The notes under the pieces are model-generated. The model ran no database searches and was not told the origin of the DNA. It saw nothing but the letters and a program-made list of their open reading frames with translations. Both the position numbers and the translations under genes were made by a program. Below are positions 9,232-18,541 of a DNA stretch of 64,000 nt, piece after piece. Every line of letters begins with the position of its first letter. Position 1 is the first letter of the stretch. The DNA lies in contig CBFFRP010000318.1 of NCBI GenBank assembly GCA_965644295.1, positions 1 to 64,000 on the forward strand, written 5' to 3'. The DNA comes from Paraphysomonas bandaiensis. Lineage: Eukaryota > Chrysophyceae.

Positions 9232-10371
9232 TGTTGAGATCTGAAGATTCTATATACTTGCAATTGAGTGCAGTATTATGTGGGATGCAAGGATCGAAAG
9301 ATATATATGTAATTAGTACATTATATTGTGTAGTATGAAACTGAAGCAGAAGTGGGTGGCTATACAGGATACGATCACTGAGTGTGTGGTTTGTACACTA
9401 TAGTAGTAAATGAATGGTGTTGAACACATCGAACACAACTTAGGTTCTTTATCATGTAATGTTTATAATTTCATCTTATCATTTGAGAATAGTAAACCTT
9501 AGCAAATAATGTCAACTTCTGTTATGGTAGCGAATGCTAGTTGTAGGGATGGGGAAGATGACAAGAAGCTACGGTTTGACAAGAACCAAGCAGACTATTC
9601 AGCGAGAAAAATTAAGATGCATCTGATGAAGAAAAACAGAAACCATCTTGGCTTGGAGGACCTGCCAGCCGGAGGAAGGAATTCAGAGTCATGGAGAGAG
9701 CGTAATGATACCTGTGTTAGTACTATTTGGGAGGCTTGCGAGCATGACCCTGATGTGTTGGAGGTAGCCAATCAATATTTGGAGGGGAAGGCAATTTTAC
9801 CTGCTGATGACCCTGCTAAGGAGGTGTTATCCAGTGAGCTCCTTCAGACACTGGTTGATAGAGGTTCAGAGGCGAGATTGGGACTTTATTGGAGAAGACT
9901 ACGGCAGAATACCATTCGTTCAAAATAAGGCCGGGGGAAAAGGTGTCTGTTGGGGTAGATCGACTGAACGGTATAATCCAGAAGCTCATAAAATTGGGAC
10001 AACCGCAGACAGAGGCAAGTAAATTAGCAAAGATAAAAGCAGCGCTGCAGATAGAGGAATTACATGATTTATGGATGTCGGTAGCGATGATGCCTAAAAA
10101 GCAACAACTACATTTAATTCGGTGAAAGAGGCTTGTGAAGAGTATGACGAGGCTATGACGCAGCTGAAGAAACTAAAGGGAGAAAAATCTGAAGAGATCA
10201 ATTTTACAGCGTCGAAGGAGCCAGTGGTTTGTTCATTTTGTCGGAAGAAGGGACATGTAGCAGCGAATTGTTATGCTAAGGAACGACAAAGAAAAATGGA
10301 CAAGTTCAAAAGAAAAGGGAAGACAAAGGTAAAGGCTTCGAAGAGTGTGCAGCAGCCAGGATCAAAGGATT
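9232..10371 (+). mobile_element. Copia-A, broken copy (5' LTR and gag start)
   Basis: 9232-9523 matches, in reverse complement, the 292-bp LTR of the full element at 38334-43625, starting TGTTGAGATCTG. The gag region follows directly and stops at about 10371 in the middle of gag, where cassette copy 2 begins (AAGGATTAT then GTATATCACTCC). The rest of this element is absent on the far side of copy 2 at 14965, so either it was deleted or copy 2 arrived with a rearrangement. Confidence 0.85.
9509..10371 (+). pseudogene. Copia-A gag, frameshifted and truncated
   Basis: It begins MSTSVMVANASCRDGED, near-identical to the intact gag at 43349. A 2-nt insertion near 9864 (GATAGAGGTTC against GATAGGTTC) throws the frame into SEARLGLYW and an early stop. 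An extra A near 10100 (CCTAAAAAGCAAC) is a second frameshift. Beyond these, homology resumes, including the CCHC knuckle CSFCRKKGHVAANC at about 10231-10272, and then breaks at SKDY where the cassette begins. Gag would package retrotransposon RNA; this copy cannot. Confidence 0.85.
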
Positions 10372-10604
10372 ATGTATATCACTCCATAGTTGCACTGGTG
10401 CACCTGAATTGATTCGATCTATCACTAATTAATAATATTTATATGGAATGAATCATACATACATGTTGTGATGATGAGGCTATTCATCAATATATAGATC
10501 GTTTCTTAAACTATTCTCGTTGATATAATACTACAGCTCAAGACAGCAGACGAGAGCACTAGAACTCATAGAGTGTACCTATAAAGATACAAAGCATATA
10601 TATT

Positions 10605-10706
10605 TATAAGTGTATGCAACTAGTATTCAACTAGCCGCTATATCGGAACGAGTTTTTAACGCCTATTGCTAAATAAAAAGACATTCAATAATATAAGTGT
10701 ATGCAA
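10605..10706. mobile_element. Small insertion with 15-bp target-site duplication
   Basis: TATAAGTGTATGCAA occurs at 10605-10619 and again at 10692-10706. Copy 1 has it once (near 4640). Between the repeats are 72 bp starting CTAGTATTCAAC and ending in A-rich AAATAAAAAGACATTC. A 15-bp duplication with an A-rich 3' end fits a short non-LTR or SINE-type insertion after the cassette was duplicated. Confidence 0.7.
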
Positions 10707-11184
10707 AAATGAAACGTGAGAGGAACTTTATTTCATCATACCTGAACTAGATATTATATTCTTCTTAATAATATTCCCTAGTGCAATGGTTATGATTTTT
10801 GTTGGTAAAAATAAGCAATACATAGGTGACTACAGCTTTTCAATATATTTACAATCATCAGTGTGAACTTTGTGATTTGTGAACTACATACATGATTATA
10901 TTAACTGGTATTCAACAAAGTTGTGACTTGAGTACAAAGCACAACTCTTCGTTAATATACTATTTACTCCACTATTATTATATCCTGTAGGAATGATATG
11001 CAGCTAATAATAGTCCTCATTCTTTATCTTGTTTACTACTACTCGATTCATGCACAGAAAGCCTCTTTTACTCCGTTCATGAATAGAACGAAACATACTA
11101 TTGAATCACCCAGACTACTTTACTCAGTTTGTTCAACCTATTGTTTACCAGGAAGTTCTACTGTACAAATCGGTAAAAAGAATG

Positions 11185-11370
11185 TTACTGTGACACCAAG
11201 GTCTCTGCATCAGTCTCGTCTAATCCAAAAGCCAAGCCTATGTCTCGGATTTGATCCTCACTAGCATTGGCAATGGAAGGGTCTAACCCTCCAAGCATAA
11301 GCCTGAGGGTCCTTCTCACTGACTCGAATTTGGTAGACTCTTGTGCGCTATCAAGAGTCTCCTCTTCCAT
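11185..11370 (-). CDS. Small acidic protein divergent to the kinase (copy 2)
   Basis: Same 61-codon frame as at 5137-5322, with identical translation (starts MEEETLDSAQES, ends DAETLVSQ). See copy 1 for motifs, the possible splice site and the alternative antisense frame (10998-11264). Confidence 0.35.
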   Translation of the reverse strand: MEEETLDSAQESTKFESVRRTLRLMLGGLDPSIANASEDQIRDIGLAFGLDETDAETLVSQ

Positions 11371-11561
11371 AATAATAATAACAATACAATCAAATCACAA
11401 TGAACAAATATATGTCTACAACTACAATGCTATCTACCAGCAATTTCAAGAGTAAGGAAATTGCATCTTATTATAGATAATTAATATGTATACTACCTAC
11501 GATTCCGTGATCAATGGAATGAACATCATTCATATTCAATACCAAACACATCAGTCTAATA

Positions 11562-11728
11562 CTGGGGGTGGTTGTGCATATCGATTTCATCGATTTGTTC
11601 ATCGTTTATTTCATCGAAAAATCATCGTTTTTTCATTAAAAAGTCACTTTTTTCACTTTTCACTGAAAAAACGATGATTTTTCGATGAAATAAATGATGA
11701 ACAAATCGATATGCACAACCACCCCCAG
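11562..11728. repeat. Foldback palindrome, copy 2
   Basis: Identical to the palindrome at 5514-5680, with CTGGGGGTGGTTGTGCAT at the left end and its reverse complement at the right. It lies about 65 bp upstream of the copy-2 kinase ATG. Confidence 0.85.
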
Positions 11729-11794
11729 ATTTGTTGTTTTACGAAAATAATCATTAATAAATAGAACAAACACAACAACTTGCGCTTTGATCAA

Positions 11795-13447
11795 ATGGAT
11801 CTCATAGATCGTTATGAACAGAAATTAGGTAATGGTGAAACCTTGAATGAACAACAATGGGAACAGTACAAAATTTTGAAAGAAGAGAGGAGAGAGAGAG
11901 AGAGAGCGAGAGAGAGGAGAGCGATCCTAGAGATTCAAGTAGAGCTTGAGAGAGTTAAGCTGGATGTTGAAAAAAAGAATTTAGGAGGTGAGTGCCATTG
12001 CAAAATGGAAAATGTCAATAACATATATGTAGCTGAAGTTGCCCGCTTACGGCACCAACTTGATTCTACAACCACTCTTAGTGTTAACTTGCTTGGAGAT
12101 CCTACAACAGCACTAGCAGACTACTTCGATAATGCTAGTGTTATGAGTGTGTCTGAGTTAATTCCTGATCCAGATCAGGAACTTAATTGGAATGGCGAGT
12201 GGGAATCGTATTGTGTCCCCAAATCATCCATAATGGAGAAAGATAAAACGATCGGCAATGCTTTGATTAAAGGTATACAATCGATATGGAACGAGCATTT
12301 TATTAAGCACAAAATTGGACATTGGACTTTTACAGACACTCACAATGGATGGCAGAAATTCACAGTAGACTGTGTTATGCATCTGAAGGACACTCCCTTA
12401 TGTGAAATGGGAATTGGGCTTGTGATTGAACTGGTTGGGCAAAACGAAGAGGGGTGGCCAAGCAAAGCTCACAAATCTAAATTCGTTCGGGACCTGATTC
12501 GCCTGCACAATAGGGTGCGTCGACCTGTGTACGGCGTTGTTTTAGATCTTGGCCGTGCAGTCTGTTTTCGCCTCAGTGGTATGGAGGAAGGTGGAATTCC
12601 AAACTTATCAAAGACACCGGTGCAAAGCGGCGGAGATGTCCGCACCTTAATGACGCGCATTGTATCTTTACAGCCACGTGACCTGGGGGTGGGAAGCGTT
12701 GAATTCAATTTTAGCGATGATGGCAGGCTCGTGTATCCAAAGCGCATCCTTGGCAGTGGGGCGCAAGGAGTCGTGTATCAGGCAGATGGGGAGGACGGAG
12801 ACATTTTTATCAAACAAGTGCATACTCGGGAGCATTATGACACTGAAACTTCCGTGCTGAAATGTCTGAGTCAAATTAAAGGAGTGCCCCAATTGCTTAG
12901 ACGTGACGACGAAAAGCTTGCATTCGCAGCCATACCTGTTGGGCGCCGCATAACTCTCTTCCGACAAAATCTCCAAATTCCAAAGTTTGCAGCATTTTTG
13001 ACAGAAACCTTAAAATGTGCGCATGAAAAGGGGGTTGTGCATCGCGATGTCCGCCCGTCCAATTTGGCTGTTGCCAAGGACAATCACCCCGTCCTCCTGG
13101 ACTTTGGATGCGCGTGTCGTACTGGAGAAGAGATTGCTTATTCTGGTTCTGTACATTATGCTGCAGAAGACGTGTTGATACAATTGCGAAACCGTATACA
13201 TGTTGTGGAATATCATCCCTGGTTTGACTTAGAATCGCTGGTGTACTCGATGTGGGACCTGAAGCATGAACTATTGTTGGATGTGGCTCTATTTGATAAG
13301 AATGATGCTGTCTATGACCGTGTGTGTGATTGGTGGATTTCCGAAAGGAAAGAAAACGAAAAGTTGCGCCAGCTTGTTAGTATGGCACGAGCATCTGATT
13401 ATGACAGATTAGCGGATCGTGGTACATGGATGATGCTTTTGGCCTAA
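11795..13447 (+). CDS. Crinkler-like coiled-coil / REase-like / protein kinase (copy 2)
   Basis: Protein identical to the gene at 5747-7399: coiled coil, REase-like region, then kinase with GSGAQGVVY, HRDVRPSN and DFGCA. It starts at ATG 11795 and has no introns. Two copies with identical proteins and only a synonymous change suggest very recent duplication, gene conversion or assembly of near-identical alleles. It likely phosphorylates proteins if active; the HRD-loop Lys to Arg change leaves activity uncertain. Its upstream hairpin, divergent small ORF and downstream Copia-B fragment match copy 1. Confidence 0.75.
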   Translation: MDLIDRYEQKLGNGETLNEQQWEQYKILKEERRERERARERRAILEIQVELERVKLDVEKKNLGGECHCKMENVNNIYVAEVARLRHQLDSTTTLSVNLLGDPTTALADYFDNASVMSVSELIPDPDQELNWNGEWESYCVPKSSIMEKDKTIGNALIKGIQSIWNEHFIKHKIGHWTFTDTHNGWQKFTVDCVMHLKDTPLCEMGIGLVIELVGQNEEGWPSKAHKSKFVRDLIRLHNRVRRPVYGVVLDLGRAVCFRLSGMEEGGIPNLSKTPVQSGGDVRTLMTRIVSLQPRDLGVGSVEFNFSDDGRLVYPKRILGSGAQGVVYQADGEDGDIFIKQVHTREHYDTETSVLKCLSQIKGVPQLLRRDDEKLAFAAIPVGRRITLFRQNLQIPKFAAFLTETLKCAHEKGVVHRDVRPSNLAVAKDNHPVLLDFGCACRTGEEIAYSGSVHYAAEDVLIQLRNRIHVVEYHPWFDLESLVYSMWDLKHELLLDVALFDKNDAVYDRVCDWWISERKENEKLRQLVSMARASDYDRLADRGTWMMLLA

Positions 13448-14340
13448 GAACCCACCCCCTTTTGTGTGCATTATAATATTCTCCCTTGTTTAATTTATAT
13501 ATTGATTGCACCCCCGACACTTATTAGTTACCCAGCCCACCATTGCACTTGTTGAATGCTGTGCGTAACTAGGTAGTAATAAGTACATGATTCGAAAACG
13601 CCAAAATTTATTGCGGTCGCTACAGCAGGCAGTCTAGCTAGTGTAATAAACAGCTATCTGGCTATTTTATCCTATTATCCCTCTATTGTATATGCTTAGG
13701 CTTGTATATATTATATGTTAGAAATAGGTACATTGCTATTATTATTGCAATCCATATGAGGTTCTATTGATACTATGACAAGGGTAATTTATGCTTATTA
13801 TTGATATATATGTATCTATTCAACAGAGAAAAGACAAACAAAAGACATAGTGATTGATAGTGAAGCATAATGATGAAGATATCAACGTATGATAACTATA
13901 TGATATTATGAGATGAAGGCTGGAGAAGTTTACTGGAGAATTCCGGGTTTGATATCCACGCTGATAGACGTGTATTGCCAGATTATCCAGTAATACAGTT
14001 GTACTTTACGTATTCCAGTGTGTTTATTGAACTGTACTTGGTAGTACGTATACTCTGTTTGAACTACAATGAGAATACTGAATGTATCTTCCCTTTTACG
14101 TTGATGATGAATGATCAGCGTAGAGAAATACGTACTTGGATCGAAAATACAACACTGATACTACAGATCAATCAAACACTCACAGATTCAGTTCGCCCGT
14201 TGTCCTCCGTTCAAACTACACTACAGGTAGGCAAAAGACAAGTCTCTTTGCAGATACACTACAGAAATCGTTAGTGGTGTCTTCCTACAACACAATAATA
14301 CTACAGCTGATCATGTTCTATGGTGTGATGGAGGAGTGTA
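13448..14340. other. Cassette tail, no gene supported (copy 2)
   Basis: Repeats 7400-8290 with only a few small differences, such as an extra AC near 14255. Nothing recognisable. Confidence 0.5.
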
Positions 14341-14964
14341 AAGTATGAAAACACCGTAGACGAGGTTTGTGATGGAGCTCTGGTACCCTTAATAGTCCAC
14401 AGAGCGTGTTCGGTGCAAGTAGGTGCCTCCAGGGTGGTTTCGGGTGTTGTGGGATAGGCCAGTGAGCGAGGAGCAGAGTTTCCAGCTGTTGCAATGAGCT
14501 GATGGGGACGGAATTGGGTGTTGAGTAAACCCGCAGAATGGGGACCCTGTCGGATATGCAGACTGCGAGGATGGCAATGGGGGAGGCCATTCTGTGGGTC
14601 AGAGCGACACTGCCAGGGCTGCATCCCTGCACTGGAGTGTGTGTAGGCTCGATTTGTAATGTGTTATTGGGTGTTTGTTGGGCGTCCATCCAAAGACCTG
14701 AATATGTAGGTGTTTGGTAGTTGTGGTGCATGGGACAATTTGTAGTTATAGTGTGGTCACCGTGAGGTGGATGTGGTCATGTGGACCGAGGTAGAGCGTG
14801 TAATAAGAAGTTTTCTTAAATGGTGCCTGTAGCTTCCTAGAGCTAGGAAAAAGTTTTCTGACATACTGCTCCTGACTGAGAGTCGTGATATTCTTGTCAA
14901 AATCTTGATGGATGGAAATGCCCAAGTAATAATCTAAGAGTCCGAGATCCGTAATTTCGAACTT
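14340..14964 (-). mobile_element. Copia-B pol remnant, second copy
   Basis: The minus strand carries FEITDLGLLDYYLGISIHQ and the same degraded RNase H-like tail as 8290-9231. It is cut at 14964, before the YVDD region, so it is shorter than the copy in cassette 1. Confidence 0.75.
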
Positions 14965-15490
14965 GAGCATGAGTACTGTTATTTGCTACGGTAAGAATAA
15001 GCAATACATAGGTACTGAAAAGCAACTTAAATTGGTTCGCTTTGCTAGTAGCTAGTAATAATACGCTTATCATTAACCAATATTTCTTATGAAACTATTC
15101 TAACTTTTACGGATAATCCTTTATTAACTTTACTGCTACAGCTTTTCAATATATTTACAATCATCAGTGTGAACTTTGTGATTTGTGAACTACATACATG
15201 ATTATATTAACTGGTATTCAACAAAGTTGTGACTTGAGTACAAAGCACAACTCTTCGTTAATATACTATTTACTCCACTATTATTATATCCTGTAGGAAT
15301 GATATGCAGCTAATAATAGTCCTCATTCTTTATCTTGTTTACTACTACTCGATTCATGCACAGAAAGCCTCTTTTACTCCGTTCATGAATAGAACGAAAC
15401 ATACTATTGAATCACCCAGACTACTTTACTCAGTTTGTTCAACCTATTGTTTACCAGGAAGTTCTACTGTACAAATCGGTAAAAAGAATG

Positions 15491-15676
15491 TTACTGTGAC
15501 ACCAAGGTCTCTGCATCAGTCTCGTCTAATCCAAAAGCCAAGCCTATGTCTCGGATTTGATCCTCACTAGCATTGGCAATGGAAGGGTCTAACCCTCCAA
15601 GCATAAGCCTGAGGGTCCTTCTCACTGACTCGAATTTGGTAGACTCTTGTGCGCTATCAAGAGTCTCCTCTTCCAT
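15491..15676 (-). CDS. Small acidic protein (copy 3, kinase absent)
   Basis: The 61-codon frame is again intact and identical to those at 5137-5322 and 11185-11370, although this copy lost the kinase. The antisense frame 15304-15570 is also intact, so conservation alone does not tell which strand is coding. Confidence 0.3.
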   Translation of the reverse strand: MEEETLDSAQESTKFESVRRTLRLMLGGLDPSIANASEDQIRDIGLAFGLDETDAETLVSQ

Positions 15677-15867
15677 AATAATAATAACTATACAATCAAA
15701 TCACAATGAACAAATATATGTCTACAACTACAATGCTATCTACCAGCAATTTCAAGAGTAAGGAAATTGCATCTTATTATAGATAATTAATATGTATACT
15801 ACCTACGATTCCGTGATCAATGGAATGAACATCATTCATATTCAATACCAAACACATCAGTCTAATA

Positions 15868-16044
15868 CTGGGGGTGGTTGTGCATATCGATTTCATCGAT
15901 TTGTTCATCGTTTATTTCATCGAAAAATCATCGTTTTTTCATTTAAAAGTTACTTTTTTTCACTTTTCACTGAAAAAACGATGATTTTTCGATGAAATAA
16001 ACGATGAACAAATCGATGAAATCGATATGCACAACCACCCCCTG
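15868..16044. repeat. Foldback palindrome, copy 3 (more symmetric)
   Basis: Same element as 5514-5680. Here both arms contain the ATCGATTTCATCGATTTG block, so the hairpin is longer and nearly perfect. TA flanks both ends (TA-CTGGGGG and CCCCCTG-TA), which would fit a TA target duplication as in Tc1/mariner-type MITEs. The cassette copy ends here. Confidence 0.8.
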
Positions 16045-16680
16045 TATAAGGGAAGATACATTCAGTATTCTCATTGTAGTTGAAGCCTGGTATTCGTACC
16101 CATGGTATATGCCAGGAAGACAAAATTATAGTGGAGACAAAAAAGACAAAACGACAAAAGACATTTTTTTTCATCAAAATTGTTTTTGTCGGGTGCAAAT
16201 GGAGCTGAAATTATAGTGCACACAGAAAGACAAAAGACAAAACAGCGATTTTTTTTAGAATTTTAAATTCTGCTCATTCTCTGCTGCTAGATCTCACTTA
16301 ATATACTGCGAAGCAAAGCATTAAGCATCGACACAAGCCACAAGTGACTGTGTAAAGTTGATAGCATGATATTTCATGTGTGGGTGCATTGTCCCGAAAG
16401 TTGTCTGTGCAGGACATCCTTGATCAAACAGCTCATGAAGCAATCTCCAGCGTCCAGTTAGGATCATATCTTTGCAAGAAGAAATGTCTACGAACGGATT
16501 GGCTACGATAACACACCATGGGGACTCCTGCTGAGGAATATGTAAGTGGATAGTCCTAAAGTACAATCAATCCCCAATAAGCACTGAAGGAAATACGTAT
16601 TGTATAACTGTATTACTGGTCTATCAGCGTGGATATCAAACCCGGAATTCTCCAGTAAACTTCTCCAGCCTTAAAGTCAA
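16045..16680 (-). repeat. Inverted scraps of the cassette tail
   Basis: 16047-16080 is the reverse complement of about 8025-8056 (AGATACATTCAGTATTCTC). 16607-16674 is the reverse complement of about 7871-7955, with an 18-nt deletion. The sequence between them is not cassette-derived and holds the candidate exon at 16321-16561. Confidence 0.65.
16321..16561 (-). CDS. Candidate orphan terminal exon
   Basis: The minus strand has a plausible acceptor (TACTTTAG) and then an open frame reading TIHLHIPQQESPWCVIVANP, later GRWRLLHELFDQGCP and GTMHPHMKYHAINF, to a stop at 16321. Residue composition is protein-like and unlike the AT-rich flanks. I recognise no family and see no upstream exon. It lies between inverted cassette fragments and may be a captured or stranded gene piece. 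Confidence 0.3.
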
Positions 16681-17964
16681 TATATATATATATAATAAGA
16701 ACATATATATATATATCATCCATCATCACTATCATCATTATGTCTCATTATCGATAATCATGTCTTTCTTTGTCTTTGAATGATTATGTAAATATCAATG
16801 ATAAGCATGAATTGTCATAGTCATAATATATCGTATATGTATATATCTTCGTGTGAGTTATGGCAATAATAATAATAATAATAATATTCAATCTATGTTG
16901 CACAGATAGTATGTACAAACTTAAGCATATACAATAAAGAGCTTGTGGAATAGAATAACCTGATAGATTGGTTATTACATTACAAGTTAAAACGGCTTCA
17001 TATTGACCGCACGAAACGATATAGTTATATTTAACCACGGGCAATAAGGAGGCTATATCGTCCCGCGCTCAAAATTTTGAAACGAGGGCGAAAAGCCCGA
17101 GTTTAAAAATTTTGACAAGGGACGATACTCCTTTTCCCTAGGTTAAATTGTAGCTTATCCACATGACGTTGAAAAGTTAATATTACATTGTATAGCTATT
17201 GGTAGCATGCTTGCTGTATAAAGAAATAGATGTTCCCTGATTAACATTAAGAACACAAATGAGAACTCATATAGTTTCAAATCAATGATATGTATACTGT
17301 AAGTGTGATGATGAATGTGAACAGTTGAAGGTGAAAGAGAGGCTTCTTATTCCCTTAATTAGCATCATCATCACATTTATATACAGCAGGCTTTACCTTT
17401 TCAAGTGCATCTGATCGAATGATGTGTGTGTGATGTATGATATGAGGCACACAATATCATGAGAAGCACGATATGGCTCAAACCCTGAAAGAACTGGGTG
17501 CCACTGCTCCTAACCACCTATATAGCATCAGATATGAGCGCCCTGTTGAGCCTAAATCAGGTCAAAAAAAAGCATTTTTTGAGACAAAATGGGGATAGCT
17601 CGATATTTGCCCCATATCGACAGCGTAACTAATTACTGCGTGCGGCCCTCTAGTGGGTGCGGCTGAGTGCTGCGATTGCTCGCATCTACCTATGTACACA
17701 TTGCTTAGTTCAGCAGTTACCCACTCTGGGTTCTCACTGCATATTCAGCGCTGAATACCGTGTGATAATGATGTAGCTAGTTGGGTTCAGTAGGTAGCTA
17801 GCAAATAATGTATGGGACTTAAATCAAGTATTAGATAGGTACCCACCCGACCCCCACCCGGCTCTACCTAAGTACGCGCTCAGAATGGGGCAATATTGAA
17901 CTGGATAATTACATTATCTTTAGAGTGAGAGAGCAATAGGGCCAACCAACTAAAGTTACTGGAT
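16680..17964. other. Intergenic, AT-rich with short repeats and a foldback
   Basis: Contains (TA)n at 16682-16715, an (AAT)n run at 16866-16887, and an inverted repeat at 17048-17132: TATCGTCCC pairs with GGGACGATA, with inner pairs AAAATTTTG/AAAATTTTG and GGGC-GAAAA-GCCC. No gene is supported. Confidence 0.5.
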
Positions 17965-18541
17965 CTAAGCCTGAGCCTTCTTGGCCTTGTGCTTGGCAAT
18001 TCTGCGTCCAACACCCCACACCTTCTTGCCTCTGTTCTTCTTCTCCTTGATCTGCTTTCTGGAACCCTCTCTGCCCTTGACGAGGCCAGCCTACACAAAA
18101 GAATTAAAAAGCGAGCAATAATTGAGGATATCGACGCACTCTGGCAAGTCTGTACTTAGGCTCGAACTTCATGGCATCCTCAACAGCGTCGTATATGAGG
18201 GCAAATCCAGTCGACTTCCCTCCACCATAAGCAGAGCGGAATCCAAAGACAAAGATAGTGTTCTTGTCCTTGATCTTGTACATCTAATGCACACAACAAC
18301 ATGAGTGGTCGAAAGACATGCATGTCTCCATATCAGTCACCTCAGCAAGCTTCTCCTGAAGCTCAGTCTTGGCCATGTTAGGACGACCAGGATGAATGAT
18401 GTCCACAATCTACATACACCGATCGGTAAGCTTAACCACTCCTATATATAGAAGATAACTTACAAATTGGCGACGGCTCAACAGAGCGTTGCGAATGAAT
18501 TTTCTAGTCCTGATCTGAACGGGTAACTTGTCACCTGCCAT
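17965..18541 (-). CDS. RPS24: Small-subunit ribosomal protein eS24 (4 exons)
   Basis: Exons 18541-18464, 18409-18341, 18283-18140 and 18090-17965, all joined in phase 0, encode 138 residues. The start [18 protein letters not shown], then [38 protein letters not shown] and a Lys/Arg-rich tail [19 protein letters not shown] are diagnostic of eukaryotic eS24, a 40S subunit protein involved in pre-rRNA processing. Length matches the family. All donors are GT and all acceptors AG, with introns of about 50 nt. Just upstream of the ATG is an acceptor-like TTGGTACAG and, near 18604, a donor-like CAG-GTAG, suggesting a 5'-UTR intron as in many ribosomal protein genes. Confidence 0.95.

Larger units (their letters stand above)
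10372..14964 (+). repeat. Kinase cassette, copy 2
   Basis: Nearly identical to copy 1. In the kinase gene I see one difference, synonymous (GGG to GGA near 12799). Copy 2 has an insertion at 10620-10691 and a 14-nt insertion near 14468. It sits inside the gag of the broken Copia-A, which itself interrupts copy 1. Its right end lies inside the Copia-B RT (TTTCGAACTT followed by GAGCATGAG). Confidence 0.85.
14990..16044 (+). repeat. Kinase cassette, truncated copy 3
   Basis: Homology with copies 1 and 2 starts at GTAAGAATAAGCAATACATAGG and is interrupted at about 15013-15134 by about 120 bp of unrelated sequence flanked by TACTG. It then continues through the small divergent ORF to the far arm of the palindrome at 16044. 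The kinase is missing: homology stops exactly at the palindrome. Confidence 0.8.
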
